Shown here piece after piece: positions 14,900 to 23,527 of a DNA stretch of 64,000 nt. Each line of letters begins with the position of its first letter. Position 1 is the first letter of the stretch. The notes below the pieces were generated by a model that did no database searches, had not been told where the DNA came from, and worked only from the letters and a program-made list of their open reading frames with translations. Origin of the DNA: an uncultured Clostridia bacterium (GTDB taxonomy: Bacteria; Bacillota; Clostridia; UBA1381); contig CAKSNH010000011.1 in the NCBI GenBank assembly GCA_934476075.1, positions 1-64,000 of the forward strand, read 5' to 3'. The position numbers and the translations under genes were made by a program.

Positions 14900-15250
14900 A
14901 TGTACAGTGAAGATTTAGAAAGACGCATGGAACGTCAGCACTACAACGAGTGCGACGCAAGGGAAAATGCAAGACGGGACAGCATATATATTGTCGTCCC
15001 GTGCGACCAATGCGGTTATTGCATAAAGTCGGACGAGTACTACTGCGAAACGTGTGACGGGCATTTTTGCTCACACGAATGTTTCGAGGAATACTACCGC
15101 ATCAAGCATTGCGAAAAAGCGGACAAGCCGTTAGACTGCGGACACAAGAGCAACAAATACATAGACACCGACATAGGTACATTCTGCTCGGTAGAATGTT
15201 TAAAAAAAGACAGGGAGTTTAAGGAATATGGCGAAAGATACATTTACTAA
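14900..15250 (+). CDS. Cys-rich zinc-binding phage protein
   Basis: 116 residues with several Cys/His pairs: PCDQCGYC, YYCETCDGHFCSHECFEEYY, DCGHKSN and TFCSVECL. The pattern resembles treble-clef or zinc-ribbon folds found in phage replication modules. The target is unknown. The same leader motif as in the previous gene gives a strong ribosome site. Confidence 0.65.
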   Translation: MYSEDLERRMERQHYNECDARENARRDSIYIVVPCDQCGYCIKSDEYYCETCDGHFCSHECFEEYYRIKHCEKADKPLDCGHKSNKYIDTDIGTFCSVECLKKDREFKEYGERYIY

Positions 15251-15470
15251 CGGGGTCAGATTTTATTCAACGGGCAAAGCCGAAATAACGGTCGGCTTCC
15301 CCGAAGATGATATTTGCTGTCACTGGTGCAAATTCTGCCGAGCCGAAAGCGACCTAGACCGCTTTTGGTGCAGACTTACAAATGACATGATATACAATCC
15401 GTTTGTGGGATTGGCAGACACTTGTCCGTTACAGTTTGACGAATTTAATGGAGAGGAGTTCGGGGAATAA
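15228..15470 (+). CDS. Cys-rich small phage protein
   Basis: 80 residues with a CCHWCKFCRAES segment and two further Cys (FWCRLTNDM, DTCPLQ), a probable metal-binding fold. It overlaps both neighbours: 23 nt with the previous frame, and its last base is shared with the ATPase start. AAGGA precedes the ATG. The position just before a Sak4-like ATPase suggests a recombination or replication accessory role. Confidence 0.65.
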   Translation: MAKDTFTNGVRFYSTGKAEITVGFPEDDICCHWCKFCRAESDLDRFWCRLTNDMIYNPFVGLADTCPLQFDEFNGEEFGE

Positions 15471-16093
15471 TGGGAGTTCCGGTGTTAATCTTGGGCGAAA
15501 GCGGTTCGGGGAAAAGCACAAGTCTAAGAAATTTTGAGCAAGACGAAGTATTGATTTTTAATGTGGCGAGCAAACCGCTGCCGTTCAGAAAAAAACTAAA
15601 TTCTATTCAAAAAGCTACATACGAGCTTATCGGCAAAACATTACAGCATCTTGAATACAAAAAATATGTGATTGACGACAGCCAATATTTATTGGCATTT
15701 GATTCATTCAACCGTGCAAAAGAAACAGGTTACGGCAAATTCACCGACATGGCGGTGAGATTTCAAAAAATGATTACCTATATAATAGAGGGTCTGCCCG
15801 ATGATGTGATTGTGTATTTTCTGCACCACTGCGAACAGACCGAAACGGGCAAAATCAAGGCTAAAACAATCGGCAAAATGCTAGACAATCAACTGACGGT
15901 TGAGGGATTGTTTTCAATCGTATTGTTATGTCAAGCCGATGGCACAAGCCACAAATTTATTACCCAGTCGGACGGACACACAACGTGCAAATCACCTATG
16001 GAAATGTTTGATATGGAAATTGACAATGACCTGAAAATGGTTGATACAACAATCAGAGAATATTACGGACTAAACGAAAGCGAGGACAACTAA
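15470..16093 (+). CDS. Sak4-like RecA-fold ATPase
   Basis: This 207-residue P-loop protein has Walker A GESGSGKST near the N terminus, a Walker B-like strand YKKYVIDDSQYL, and a Gln-containing sensor region. Single-domain RecA-fold proteins of this size next to an SSB-like gene are typical of the Sak4 group, which supports single-strand annealing in phage recombination. The following SSB-like protein is its likely partner. Sak4 is assigned from length and context. Confidence 0.75.
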   Translation: MGVPVLILGESGSGKSTSLRNFEQDEVLIFNVASKPLPFRKKLNSIQKATYELIGKTLQHLEYKKYVIDDSQYLLAFDSFNRAKETGYGKFTDMAVRFQKMITYIIEGLPDDVIVYFLHHCEQTETGKIKAKTIGKMLDNQLTVEGLFSIVLLCQADGTSHKFITQSDGHTTCKSPMEMFDMEIDNDLKMVDTTIREYYGLNESEDN

Positions 16094-16094
16094 A

Positions 16095-16676
16095 ATGCAA
16101 AAACCAAAGAATTATGACACCTGTACAGCCTACGGCGAGTTTGAGCCGTTGGAGCTTGGCGGACACATATGCAAGATTATGAACGTAGAAGAAACAAAGA
16201 GCAGGACCGGCAAGGATATGCTTAAAATTTTCATAGACATCGCAGAGGGCAGGCAAAAGGACTACTACGCAAAGCAATACAAGGCAGATACCAGAAACCC
16301 TAAAAAATGGGGGTGTATCGTATACCAGCTTGTCGAGGACAGTGACGGCAACACAAACAGAGGTCTTAAAACGTTTATTGAATCAGTCGCAAAATCAAAT
16401 GCGGGATTCAATCCGGACGAGATTTGGAACGACAAGTTCGGCGAATATTTTAAGGGCAAGTTGATAGGCGGTGTGTTCGGCAGAGAACAGTTCAAAACGC
16501 AGGACGGCAAACTAAAATGGAGCACAAAATGTGTTAATTTCCGTGATGTCGAAACAATCAAAAAGGGAGTGCCCGTTCCCGAAGATAAATATTTAAGCGG
16601 TGAGCAGAAAAGCGGCGGCGACACCAATTTTGCCGCAAGTTTTGCACCGATTGACGAGGACGATTTGCCATTTTAA
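16095..16676 (+). CDS. Phage SSB-like protein (DUF669-type) with acidic tip
   Basis: 193 residues. The core (LGGHICKIMNVEETKSRTGK, then MLKIFIDIAEG) resembles DUF669-family phage proteins, which pair with recombination ATPases. The C terminus ends DEDDLPF, the classic SSB tip for recruiting partner proteins. It binds single-stranded DNA by inference. It starts 1 nt after the Sak4-like gene stop. Confidence 0.78.
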   Translation: MQKPKNYDTCTAYGEFEPLELGGHICKIMNVEETKSRTGKDMLKIFIDIAEGRQKDYYAKQYKADTRNPKKWGCIVYQLVEDSDGNTNRGLKTFIESVAKSNAGFNPDEIWNDKFGEYFKGKLIGGVFGREQFKTQDGKLKWSTKCVNFRDVETIKKGVPVPEDKYLSGEQKSGGDTNFAASFAPIDEDDLPF

Positions 16677-16756
16677 AAAAACATGATAGCTCATGATAGT
16701 AATTTATGTGATATGGTGAAATCACAAATACAAACAGGAGGTGTCAAAAATAAGGA

Positions 16757-17314
16757 ATGGCATATGATAAAAAGACATTTTTAAAAGAAGTAACCGTAAT
16801 ATGCGACACCCGTGAAAAGGAGAACAAGCATATTACGGCGGAATTCGACAGGATGGGTATCAAATATACCACCGATAAAAAACTGCCTGTCGGAGATTAC
16901 AGCTTTATTATTCAGGACAGGGATTTTTCTCTGTCTTGCGTAATTGAGCGAAAAGCAGACGTTGACGAGTTTTACGGCAACATCACCAAAGACCGTGAGC
17001 GTATCGAAAAGGAGTTTAACGCAAGTTCCTCGTTGATTAATGAGTTTGTCTTGCTGATTGAAAACTGCAAGTCGGAACTTCATTTGCGTGACTACGAAAT
17101 ACCCGATTGGCGAATGGAGCGTGAGCACCGCAAAATCAAGCGTGTGGGCGAACAATGCTATTCGGTGATACAATCGTGGCAGTGCGGAAACAGATATTGT
17201 TTTAAGACGTTATTTGTTCCCGATAACACGCAGACGGCTGCTAAAATGCTTGAAACATTCTATTGGTATTGGCGAAACTTCAAAAAGCTCACCGCAAGCA
17301 GAAGGAACAGGTGA
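16757..17314 (+). CDS. ERCC4-type nuclease
   Basis: This 185-residue protein has the ERCC4/XPF nuclease signature: VICDTREKENKHI, LPVGDYSFI, VIERKADVDEFYGNI (the ERKxxxD core) and RERIEKEF. It probably cuts branched DNA or helps in homing and recombination. An in-frame stop directly upstream fixes the ATG at 16757, although the nearest AGGAGGTG is an unusually far 14 nt away. A TGTGAT..ATCACA inverted repeat lies in the short gap upstream. Confidence 0.88.
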   Translation: MAYDKKTFLKEVTVICDTREKENKHITAEFDRMGIKYTTDKKLPVGDYSFIIQDRDFSLSCVIERKADVDEFYGNITKDRERIEKEFNASSSLINEFVLLIENCKSELHLRDYEIPDWRMEREHRKIKRVGEQCYSVIQSWQCGNRYCFKTLFVPDNTQTAAKMLETFYWYWRNFKKLTASRRNR

Positions 17315-17317
17315 GCC

Positions 17318-17833
17318 ATGGACAATACAGCAGAAATAATCACAAGTACGGTAACGATGCGTGACGTCTTGACAAGATACCACAATTTGGGCAGGCGAAA
17401 CCGATGCAGCTGTCCGATACATAACGGCAAGGACAACAATTTTGCATACACCGACAAGGTGTTCCACTGCTGGACGTGCGGTGCAAAGGGCAATGTAATA
17501 TCTTTTGTCATGCAGATGTTTAACTTAAATTTCAGACAAGCATTGATGAAGATAAACATTGATTTCGGCTTGAATTTATCATTACAGGCAAGCCGTCAGT
17601 CAGCCGAAACACAGCACAGAGCTGACGAGATACGCAAGGTGCGTCAAGCGGAGTATGAAAAGAAAATGCAAAAAGAGTGCGAATATGACAGGCTTATTTC
17701 CGAGTTTGTATGGTGCGACATGATTATCCGTGAATTGCAGCCGAAAAAGCCGTCTGACGAGATATATGACGTTTATGTACGGGCAATGCACAAGTTACCG
17801 ATTATACAGTACAAACTTGATTGTTTTGAATAG
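17318..17833 (+). CDS. CHC2 zinc-finger primase-like protein
   Basis: This 171-residue protein has a DnaG-type CHC2 zinc finger at about 28-60: RCSCPIHNGKDN, then KVFHCWTCGAKGNVISFVM. No TOPRIM/polymerase domain follows. It is thus the DNA-binding part of a primase, working with the adjacent DUF927 helicase-like protein. The C-terminal half is basic and helical. Confidence 0.85.
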   Translation: MDNTAEIITSTVTMRDVLTRYHNLGRRNRCSCPIHNGKDNNFAYTDKVFHCWTCGAKGNVISFVMQMFNLNFRQALMKINIDFGLNLSLQASRQSAETQHRADEIRKVRQAEYEKKMQKECEYDRLISEFVWCDMIIRELQPKKPSDEIYDVYVRAMHKLPIIQYKLDCFE

Positions 17834-17847
17834 AATGGGGTGAAATA

Positions 17848-19689
17848 ATGATAGATATACCGGAATTTACTTACGAAGATTTTGCCGACAGCACAAAGCC
17901 GTATGAATTTGTTTCGGGCATAGAGAGTGTGTTTCAGCGAACACAGATTCTTAATGTATTGGAAAAGAAAGCGAGCAAATTGGGCTTTAAAAAATTCTCA
18001 AAGGCATACACAGAATATCAAAAAGAGGTTAAGAACAATATTGTTCAGAACTACACCGATTTTGACGGACAGGAAAAACCGCTGCTTTGCGGAAAATGGG
18101 ACTGCACGGAGTTAGGCATAAAATATTATGATGAAAGATACGGCAACATTGTCGCCTGCACCCACCCTATTATGCCGGTCAGACGTCTGGTCAACATCGA
18201 CAGTGACATTGAAAAATTAGAGCTTGCATACAGCAAGGGTAAGCGTTGGCGAAAAATTATAGCCGACAAAAGAACGCTTGCAAGCAACAATTCAATCATT
18301 CAGCTTGCCGAAAACGGGATAGCGGTGAACAGCGAAAATTCACGATATTTGGTCAGATATTTGGCTGACATCGAATATTTAAACTACAATAATATACCTG
18401 AGGTTAATTCGGTCGGACGTTTGGGTTGGATTGACGGGTACGGATTCAGTCCGTATGTGGATAATCTGATTTTTGACGGGAACGTTACGTTCAAGCATTT
18501 TTTTGAGAGTGTTCAGCAAAAGGGCGATTTTGAGAAATGGAAAGAGGTCGCAGACAGTATACGAAAAAGCAACAGTATTCAAGGCAGAATTGCACTGGCG
18601 GCGAGTTTTTCGAGCGTACTGGTGCATTTACTCGGTGCGTTGCCGTTCTTTGTACATTTTTGGGGAACAACAGAAGCCGGTAAGACGGTTGCGTTGATGG
18701 TGTCGGCGAGCGTGTGGGCGAACCCGAAAATGGGCGAATATATACATACATTTAACAGTACAAATGTAGGTCAGGAATTGTCGGCGACATTTGTCAATTC
18801 AATGCCGCTGATATTTGACGAATTACAAATCGTAAAGGACAGAAAAGATTTTGACAACATGATTTATATGCTTACCGAGGGCGTCGGCAAAGGCAGAGGA
18901 GCAAAGACGGGCGGTCTGCAAAAGGTAGGCACATGGTCAAACTGCATCATCACAAGCGGTGAACAGCCTATTTCAAACGCATCATCGGGCGGCGGTGCGG
19001 TCAACAGAATTATCGAGGTGGAATGTAATTCGGGGAGTTTGTTTCCCGATTGCAGATATACCGCCGAAACATTAAAGCAGAATTACGGTCATGCCGGGAA
19101 ATATTTTGTTGAAATGCTGATGAACGAGGACAACAGAAAGCACATGAAGGACGTTTACAATTCGTATATTGCGGAACTGTCAAAGTCCGATGCGACAGAG
19201 AAACAGAGTATTTCGGCGAGCATTATTCTGACGGCGGATAAATTGGTTTCAGAGTGGATTTTCCACGATGATATAACTTTAACCGCCAAGGATTTAAAAG
19301 GCTTTTTAAGCACCAAATCACAGGTATCTGCGGAACTGAGAGCGTACAATTATCTGCTCGACACATTGGTTATGTCCGACGCACATTTTATATCGGCGAG
19401 AACGTTTGGAAGCGTCATAAATGATGTTTGGGGCATTGACGATAACGACCATACAATCATAATCGGCAGTAAGTTTGACGAGATTATGCGTGAGGGCGGT
19501 TTTAACGCTACCGCACTGGTTAAATGGATGGCTAGGAATAATCTTATTACACGAGATAACACCCGAAACAATGACAGAAAAGTAAAGAAGGTAAACGGCA
19601 AACCGATACGGTGCGTATGGTTAAAAAAGGTTGATTCCGAGTTGAAAGATGTAGAACAGACAGCAAACGTTACAAGAGCACCGTTTTAG
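17848..19689 (+). CDS. DUF927 replicative helicase-like protein
   Basis: This 613-residue protein belongs to the DUF927 group of phage and ICE replication ATPases. The nucleotide-binding part has Walker A-like WGTTEAGKTVALMV (about 272-285) and Walker B-like MPLIFDELQ, then TEGVGKGRG and a sensor-like CIITSGEQP. With the CHC2 protein it should form the primase-helicase pair. A cluster of TGTAAC repeats immediately downstream may be the origin it acts on. Confidence 0.87.
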   Translation: MIDIPEFTYEDFADSTKPYEFVSGIESVFQRTQILNVLEKKASKLGFKKFSKAYTEYQKEVKNNIVQNYTDFDGQEKPLLCGKWDCTELGIKYYDERYGNIVACTHPIMPVRRLVNIDSDIEKLELAYSKGKRWRKIIADKRTLASNNSIIQLAENGIAVNSENSRYLVRYLADIEYLNYNNIPEVNSVGRLGWIDGYGFSPYVDNLIFDGNVTFKHFFESVQQKGDFEKWKEVADSIRKSNSIQGRIALAASFSSVLVHLLGALPFFVHFWGTTEAGKTVALMVSASVWANPKMGEYIHTFNSTNVGQELSATFVNSMPLIFDELQIVKDRKDFDNMIYMLTEGVGKGRGAKTGGLQKVGTWSNCIITSGEQPISNASSGGGAVNRIIEVECNSGSLFPDCRYTAETLKQNYGHAGKYFVEMLMNEDNRKHMKDVYNSYIAELSKSDATEKQSISASIILTADKLVSEWIFHDDITLTAKDLKGFLSTKSQVSAELRAYNYLLDTLVMSDAHFISARTFGSVINDVWGIDDNDHTIIIGSKFDEIMREGGFNATALVKWMARNNLITRDNTRNNDRKVKKVNGKPIRCVWLKKVDSELKDVEQTANVTRAPF

Positions 19690-19952
19690 TTACAAAGGTG
19701 TGTAACCGCCAAAACCGTTGGTATGACTGGGTTTGAGGGCATTTTTAAGGCAAAGTTACAAAGTTACAAGCAAAAATACACTCTTATATATTACATAAAA
19801 TAATATGTAAAAAAATGTTTATTTGATAGTGAGAGAAATTTTAGTAAAAACCTTTGTAACTTTGTAACCGTATTAAAGAAATGTAGTAATAATGCGGTGT
19901 TGAGGGTATTTTTAAGTTGTAACTTTTGTGTAACTTTATGTAACTGTGTTAC
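19689..19952. repeat. TGTAAC/GTTACA repeat cluster, possible replication origin
   Basis: Ten copies of TGTAAC or its complement GTTACA (one copy GTTACC) occur in 264 bp of non-coding DNA. They start at 19689, 19701, 19755, 19763, 19855, 19863, 19918, 19929, 19939 and 19948. The last run is spaced 9-11 bp, about one helical turn. Between them lies an AT-rich tract. Iteron-like repeats after the replication helicase fit a phage origin. Confidence 0.5.
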
Positions 19953-19972
19953 CTATAAAGGAGTAGAGATAT

Positions 19973-20218
19973 ATGGATATTCAAGAGATAAAAAGTGTGG
20001 GCTATAATCTGGCTAAAAAGCACGCAGGACTTCAAGAGATATTAAATGAGTATGACAACGAGGCTTTGAAAATGTTAGAGCCGTTTAGCGAAAATGAAAA
20101 GGATTTGATATGTGAGATGTCTGTTGTGTATTTTGATTTTATGCTGAATATTAAGTCTGAGGACCTTTGCAAAAAGGCTATACAAAAATTGATAAGGGAG
20201 TTTAAAGAAAATGAGTAA
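19973..20218 (+). CDS. Hypothetical phage protein
   Basis: 81 residues, acidic, wholly helical in appearance (MDIQEIKSVGYNLAKKHAGL, then ENEKDLICEMSVVYFDFML). No family recognised. AAAGGAG lies 9 nt before the ATG. It overlaps the next gene by 8 nt. Confidence 0.65.
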   Translation: MDIQEIKSVGYNLAKKHAGLQEILNEYDNEALKMLEPFSENEKDLICEMSVVYFDFMLNIKSEDLCKKAIQKLIREFKENE

Positions 20219-20696
20219 ATCATATCTGACAAGACATGAAAAAGATAATGTCATGAAAGCGGCAATAACAAAAGTGTGGCTTGAAGATGAATTAAAAGAA
20301 ATTCAGGAGAAGTCGCCGAAAAGCAAATTATTGATAACGGCTTTTAAATATGCCCGTACATACATAAATAAATTGCTGGTCGAAATGCTTGATGACAAAG
20401 ACCAAATGCAAATCCGTGCAACGATTGAGGACAGCAAAAAGTACAGATTTGTGATGATGGCACGTCAGGACGCTATGCGAAAATATGCGGAGAATGAGAA
20501 ATCAAACGAATTTGTGCACGTTGAGCGAAAACATCAGGAACAGCTGATTGATATTGTATTAGGCAGCTGCGGAATGTGTGAGTGCAAGGGTAAGGAAGTT
20601 AAAAATTGCAGAGTAAGGCAGACATTGATTGCGTTGGACGTTGATGTGGTAGACGCAAATAATGTGTGCGGATATAGATATGGGGGTGATAAATAA
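20211..20696 (+). CDS. Phage protein, DUF5651-like
   Basis: 161 residues: a helical N-terminal two thirds and a C-terminal Cys cluster (GSCGMCECKGKEVKNCRVRQTL). It resembles DUF5651-type proteins of Clostridium phages, recalled from the Cys pattern only. The role is unknown. Its stop overlaps the next start as TAATG. Confidence 0.6.
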   Translation: MSKSYLTRHEKDNVMKAAITKVWLEDELKEIQEKSPKSKLLITAFKYARTYINKLLVEMLDDKDQMQIRATIEDSKKYRFVMMARQDAMRKYAENEKSNEFVHVERKHQEQLIDIVLGSCGMCECKGKEVKNCRVRQTLIALDVDVVDANNVCGYRYGGDK

Positions 20697-21235
20697 TGGA
20701 CTATGTTGAAGTTCAGAAACTTATATTGGACAGGATTGAAAGACACCGTATCGGGGCTGTTTTGGGGTTTTTCGAGGACGGTGATGATATATGGTGGTGC
20801 AATAGCTGTTGTATTGTCAAAATGCCGTATGACGGGTTTTATATGGACACTGAAAAGGTTAATCGTGAGGTAAATATACACCGTGAGTTTGATAAAAGGA
20901 CGCTGTTTTTCGGGAATTTGATTGACCGTCAGCGTGAGGATATGAAACGGGTATCTGTTTTGGGTATCAGAGATGATAAGTATATCGGATTTAAGACCGG
21001 TGAGGATATTTTCTTTGCATGGTATGACGATTACAAGTTCTTTAAACCGTTCTTTCTGTTGCCCGACAAGCAGCCGATAACGTTCAGCGTGTTAAGGTCG
21101 AACAAATCATGCACACCGGAGGTGTTTGTATTTCAGGGTGATGAATTGGTCGGAATAATGAAAACATTTTACACGAAAGTGGGGACACAAAATGACGGAC
21201 AAGGGGAAAATAGCACGGCTGATTATTGGGATTGA
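20696..21235 (+). CDS. Hypothetical phage protein, paralog of the 21376 gene
   Basis: 179 residues. It shares with the protein at 21376-21852 an N-terminal pattern (IWW.N..C.VKMP...Y.D..KV) and a C-terminal strand (FVFQGDELVGIM versus YIFRGNELIGAM), so the two are diverged tandem copies. Many aromatic residues suggest a compact beta fold. No function is known. Confidence 0.65.
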   Translation: MDYVEVQKLILDRIERHRIGAVLGFFEDGDDIWWCNSCCIVKMPYDGFYMDTEKVNREVNIHREFDKRTLFFGNLIDRQREDMKRVSVLGIRDDKYIGFKTGEDIFFAWYDDYKFFKPFFLLPDKQPITFSVLRSNKSCTPEVFVFQGDELVGIMKTFYTKVGTQNDGQGENSTADYWD

Positions 21236-21347
21236 GCGTGAGCGTGCACGAAAACGTAAGATTGCAGATGCCGAGTGCAGTGCATTTACGGCGGTGACGA
21301 GAATCAGGCAAAGAGAGGGCAAATGGAAGAAAGGGAGTGTAAAGTAG
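21192..21347 (+). CDS. Small basic phage protein
   Basis: A 51-residue frame (MTDKGKIARLIIGIERERAR, then KRKIADAECSAF) is strongly basic and helical. It overlaps the end of the preceding gene by 44 nt in another frame and fills the gap before the paralog. A GTGGGG ribosome-like site is present. It could bind nucleic acid; unsupported by homology. Confidence 0.5.
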   Translation: MTDKGKIARLIIGIERERARKRKIADAECSAFTAVTRIRQREGKWKKGSVK

Positions 21348-21375
21348 AACTGCTTTACAGGAAGGAGTGGGAACA

Positions 21376-21852
21376 ATGAATTATGCGAAAATTCAGAAAA
21401 GTATAATAGATGACTTTTTGGCAGTTAGAACTTTTCTTGCGAACTTTGAAGAATATGAGGGCGGTATTTGGTGGATTAATGGGTCATATATGGTGAAAAT
21501 CCCAAAAGAATATTTTTGTTTGGATTGCAGAAAGGTAATAAAACGTTGTGCCAATGTTAAGAGAACGCCAGTAGTAGAAAATTATATAGAAAAGTCTAAA
21601 ACAAATGTGGTAGAAGTTAAACCGAACAAAGAAAAAGTTGTACTTGCTGACGGCACAAAGTTTGTAAAATTTGATATTGACGGCGGCGAATATTACATAA
21701 ACAAAGGATTTAAGTTGTTTAAATCAAAACACAAATTAACTTATAAAATCGAACAACCTTTTGAAGGTAAAAGAGGCAGAATGTTATATATATTCAGAGG
21801 TAATGAGTTAATAGGTGCGATGGGAGCGTATGATAAAAGAAAGTTTAAATAA
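21376..21852 (+). CDS. Hypothetical phage protein, paralog of the 20696 gene
   Basis: 158 residues. Same fold family as the 20696 gene by shared motifs (GGIWWINGSYMVKIPKEYFC at the N terminus, YIFRGNELIGAM near the C terminus). The ATG at 21376 has GGAAGGAG 9 nt upstream; the in-frame GTG at 21367 overlaps that site. Confidence 0.65.
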   Translation: MNYAKIQKSIIDDFLAVRTFLANFEEYEGGIWWINGSYMVKIPKEYFCLDCRKVIKRCANVKRTPVVENYIEKSKTNVVEVKPNKEKVVLADGTKFVKFDIDGGEYYINKGFKLFKSKHKLTYKIEQPFEGKRGRMLYIFRGNELIGAMGAYDKRKFK

Positions 21853-21866
21853 CAGGAGGACTAACG

Positions 21867-22049
21867 ATGAATTGCAGAGATTGCATATACGGTAACATAT
21901 CAAATGAGCCGAGAGAAATTAAACAAGATAACATAACTATTATTCAGAACAATGGCGGTATAAATTGTACTTGCCGTCATGTGAAAAGTATTACGATAAC
22001 CGGTAGGGACATGGTGTGCAGTGAGTTTAAAGAAAGGACATGTGAATAA
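21867..22049 (+). CDS. Small Cys-rich phage protein
   Basis: 60 residues with Cys at both ends (MNCRDCIYG; INCTCRHVKS; MVCSEFKERTC), suggesting one zinc site. ACAGGAGGAC precedes the ATG. No known family. Confidence 0.6.
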   Translation: MNCRDCIYGNISNEPREIKQDNITIIQNNGGINCTCRHVKSITITGRDMVCSEFKERTCE

Positions 22050-22050
22050 A

Positions 22051-22197
22051 ATGACAAGGGCAGAGATAATGAAAAAACATGACATAATAATAATTATGCC
22101 ACCAACAGCTTTATATGAAGAATTGTCGGAAAAAGACGCAGTGGAATATGAAAATATGTTAATTCAATCAAAAAAGTATTTTGAAAGTGAGGACTAA
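22051..22197 (+). CDS. Small hypothetical phage protein
   Basis: A 48-residue frame (MTRAEIMKKHDIIIIMPPTA, then LYEELSEKDAVEYE) starts 1 nt after the previous stop, with GAAAGGA upstream. Its 3' end lies in a 28-bp segment that recurs at the end of the next gene. No family recognised. Confidence 0.5.
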   Translation: MTRAEIMKKHDIIIIMPPTALYEELSEKDAVEYENMLIQSKKYFESED

Positions 22198-22467
22198 GAA
22201 AATGGAACTAAAAGAAACAGTAGAAATGATGAACAGTGCAGACTATAAAGACAGATTTAAGGCGGAGTATTTTCAACTTAAAATCAGATACGAAAAGTTA
22301 AAAGCTATGCTTGAAAAATGGGATAATGGCGAATTAGATTTTACACCAACGGTATCACGATTTATATATAATGTACAGATATATTTGATGAAAAATTATC
22401 TTGACGTTTTGGAATTTAGAGCAATGCAAGAAAACGTTAATTTTGAAAGTGAGGACTAAGAAAATGG
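22178..22467 (+). repeat. 28-bp direct repeat at two gene junctions
   Basis: A 28-bp segment (22178-22205) recurs exactly at 22440-22467. Each copy spans the last codons of one gene (FESED), its stop, the AGTGAGGA ribosome site and the next ATG. The spacing of 262 bp equals one small gene, so a gene-sized unit was gained or reshuffled through this junction. Confidence 0.8.
22202..22459 (+). CDS. Hypothetical phage protein
   Basis: 85 residues, helical (MELKETVEMMNSADYKDRFK, then AEYFQLKIRYEKLKAMLEKW). No family recognised. The ATG at 22202 follows GTGAGGA; its ribosome site and C terminus lie in the 28-bp repeat copies. Confidence 0.6.
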   Translation: MELKETVEMMNSADYKDRFKAEYFQLKIRYEKLKAMLEKWDNGELDFTPTVSRFIYNVQIYLMKNYLDVLEFRAMQENVNFESED

Positions 22468-23144
22468 CAACGAATGAAGAATTGAAAAAAGCAAAGGCTA
22501 AACAATTAAAATATAAAAGACCGATTGCAAAAAATATTAATTTGGGAAATATCCAACAGGAATTGTGGGATATTCAAGAAGAATGTGAAAATATTCGGTG
22601 GTATACAGATTCAGAAGATGGAACAGATAGTCTTGTAAATGCACTGGCAGGAGATGAGGACGAAGCATATGAGTTTAAAATGGCTTTTGCAAATTTATGT
22701 GCTGAATGTGAAAGAATGTTTGAAGATTTGCAGAATGAATATGTGTCTGAATGTTTTGATATATTTTTTGTTGCTATGGGGCAAGACGAAATGATTGGAT
22801 ATGATATATATGAGCATGATTATTATGGTTTATCTTTATACGAAACAAAACTTGCAGAAGATAAAGCGGTACAAAAGTTAAAAAAAATGACAAAAGACGA
22901 ATTAATTTTTGCATCTGTGCAGTGTTTTAAAATATATCAAGCATATATCGGGCTTAAAAACAGATATGACAACTTGAAAGCTGCCATAGACATTTTAAAA
23001 GGTCAAAATACAGGCTATCTCCAAACAATAAAAGAGATAGAAAGATTATATAATGTTGCCTCCGAAAGCATGGATTATAACAAGGAATGGACTGAATTTG
23101 ACAGATATACAAAAATGCTTCCGCAAGAGGCATGGATTCAGTAA
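22464..23144 (+). CDS. Hypothetical phage protein
   Basis: 226 residues, acidic, predicted mostly helical (IQQELWDIQEECENIRWYTD, FANLCAECERMFEDLQNEYV). The C-terminal part (GLKNRYDNLKAAIDILK) could be a coiled coil. No family recognised. The ribosome site lies in the second 28-bp repeat copy. Confidence 0.6.
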   Translation: MATNEELKKAKAKQLKYKRPIAKNINLGNIQQELWDIQEECENIRWYTDSEDGTDSLVNALAGDEDEAYEFKMAFANLCAECERMFEDLQNEYVSECFDIFFVAMGQDEMIGYDIYEHDYYGLSLYETKLAEDKAVQKLKKMTKDELIFASVQCFKIYQAYIGLKNRYDNLKAAIDILKGQNTGYLQTIKEIERLYNVASESMDYNKEWTEFDRYTKMLPQEAWIQ

Positions 23145-23176
23145 ACTTTTAAATTATAGAAAGCGAGGATTTAAAA

Positions 23177-23527
23177 ATGAATGAAGTAAAATATTATCGC
23201 AACAACGGCAACGGTACGCAAATCCTCAAAGCAAGAGAAGAACTTGTTGAACTGCTACAAGCATTAAACCGAAATGACACCGACAATATCATTGAGGAAA
23301 TTGCAGATGTGGAGATTATGTTAGAACAGCTTAAATACATATATTCGTGTGCATCGCTAGTGGAGCTTATCAAAAAATTAAAAGTAGCACGCACATTAAA
23401 AATCATGAACGGCGAATGTAGAGTACTCAAAGAAAACCGACCGCCGTACTGCGGCAAAGAGATAAACGCTTGTGAAAAATGCAGAAAGGAAGGCATATGT
23501 TTAAAAAAAGACGCGGAATCAATTTAA
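23177..23527 (+). CDS. MazG-like nucleotide pyrophosphohydrolase
   Basis: 116 residues. The N-terminal half has the MazG-like EExxE..ExxD metal pattern (KAREELVELLQALNR, then EEIADVEIMLEQL). The C terminus adds a Cys cluster (YCGKEINACEKCRKEGIC), a likely zinc site. Such proteins hydrolyse NTPs or dNTPs and may clean the nucleotide pool or lower (p)ppGpp during infection. Confidence 0.75.
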   Translation: MNEVKYYRNNGNGTQILKAREELVELLQALNRNDTDNIIEEIADVEIMLEQLKYIYSCASLVELIKKLKVARTLKIMNGECRVLKENRPPYCGKEINACEKCRKEGICLKKDAESI

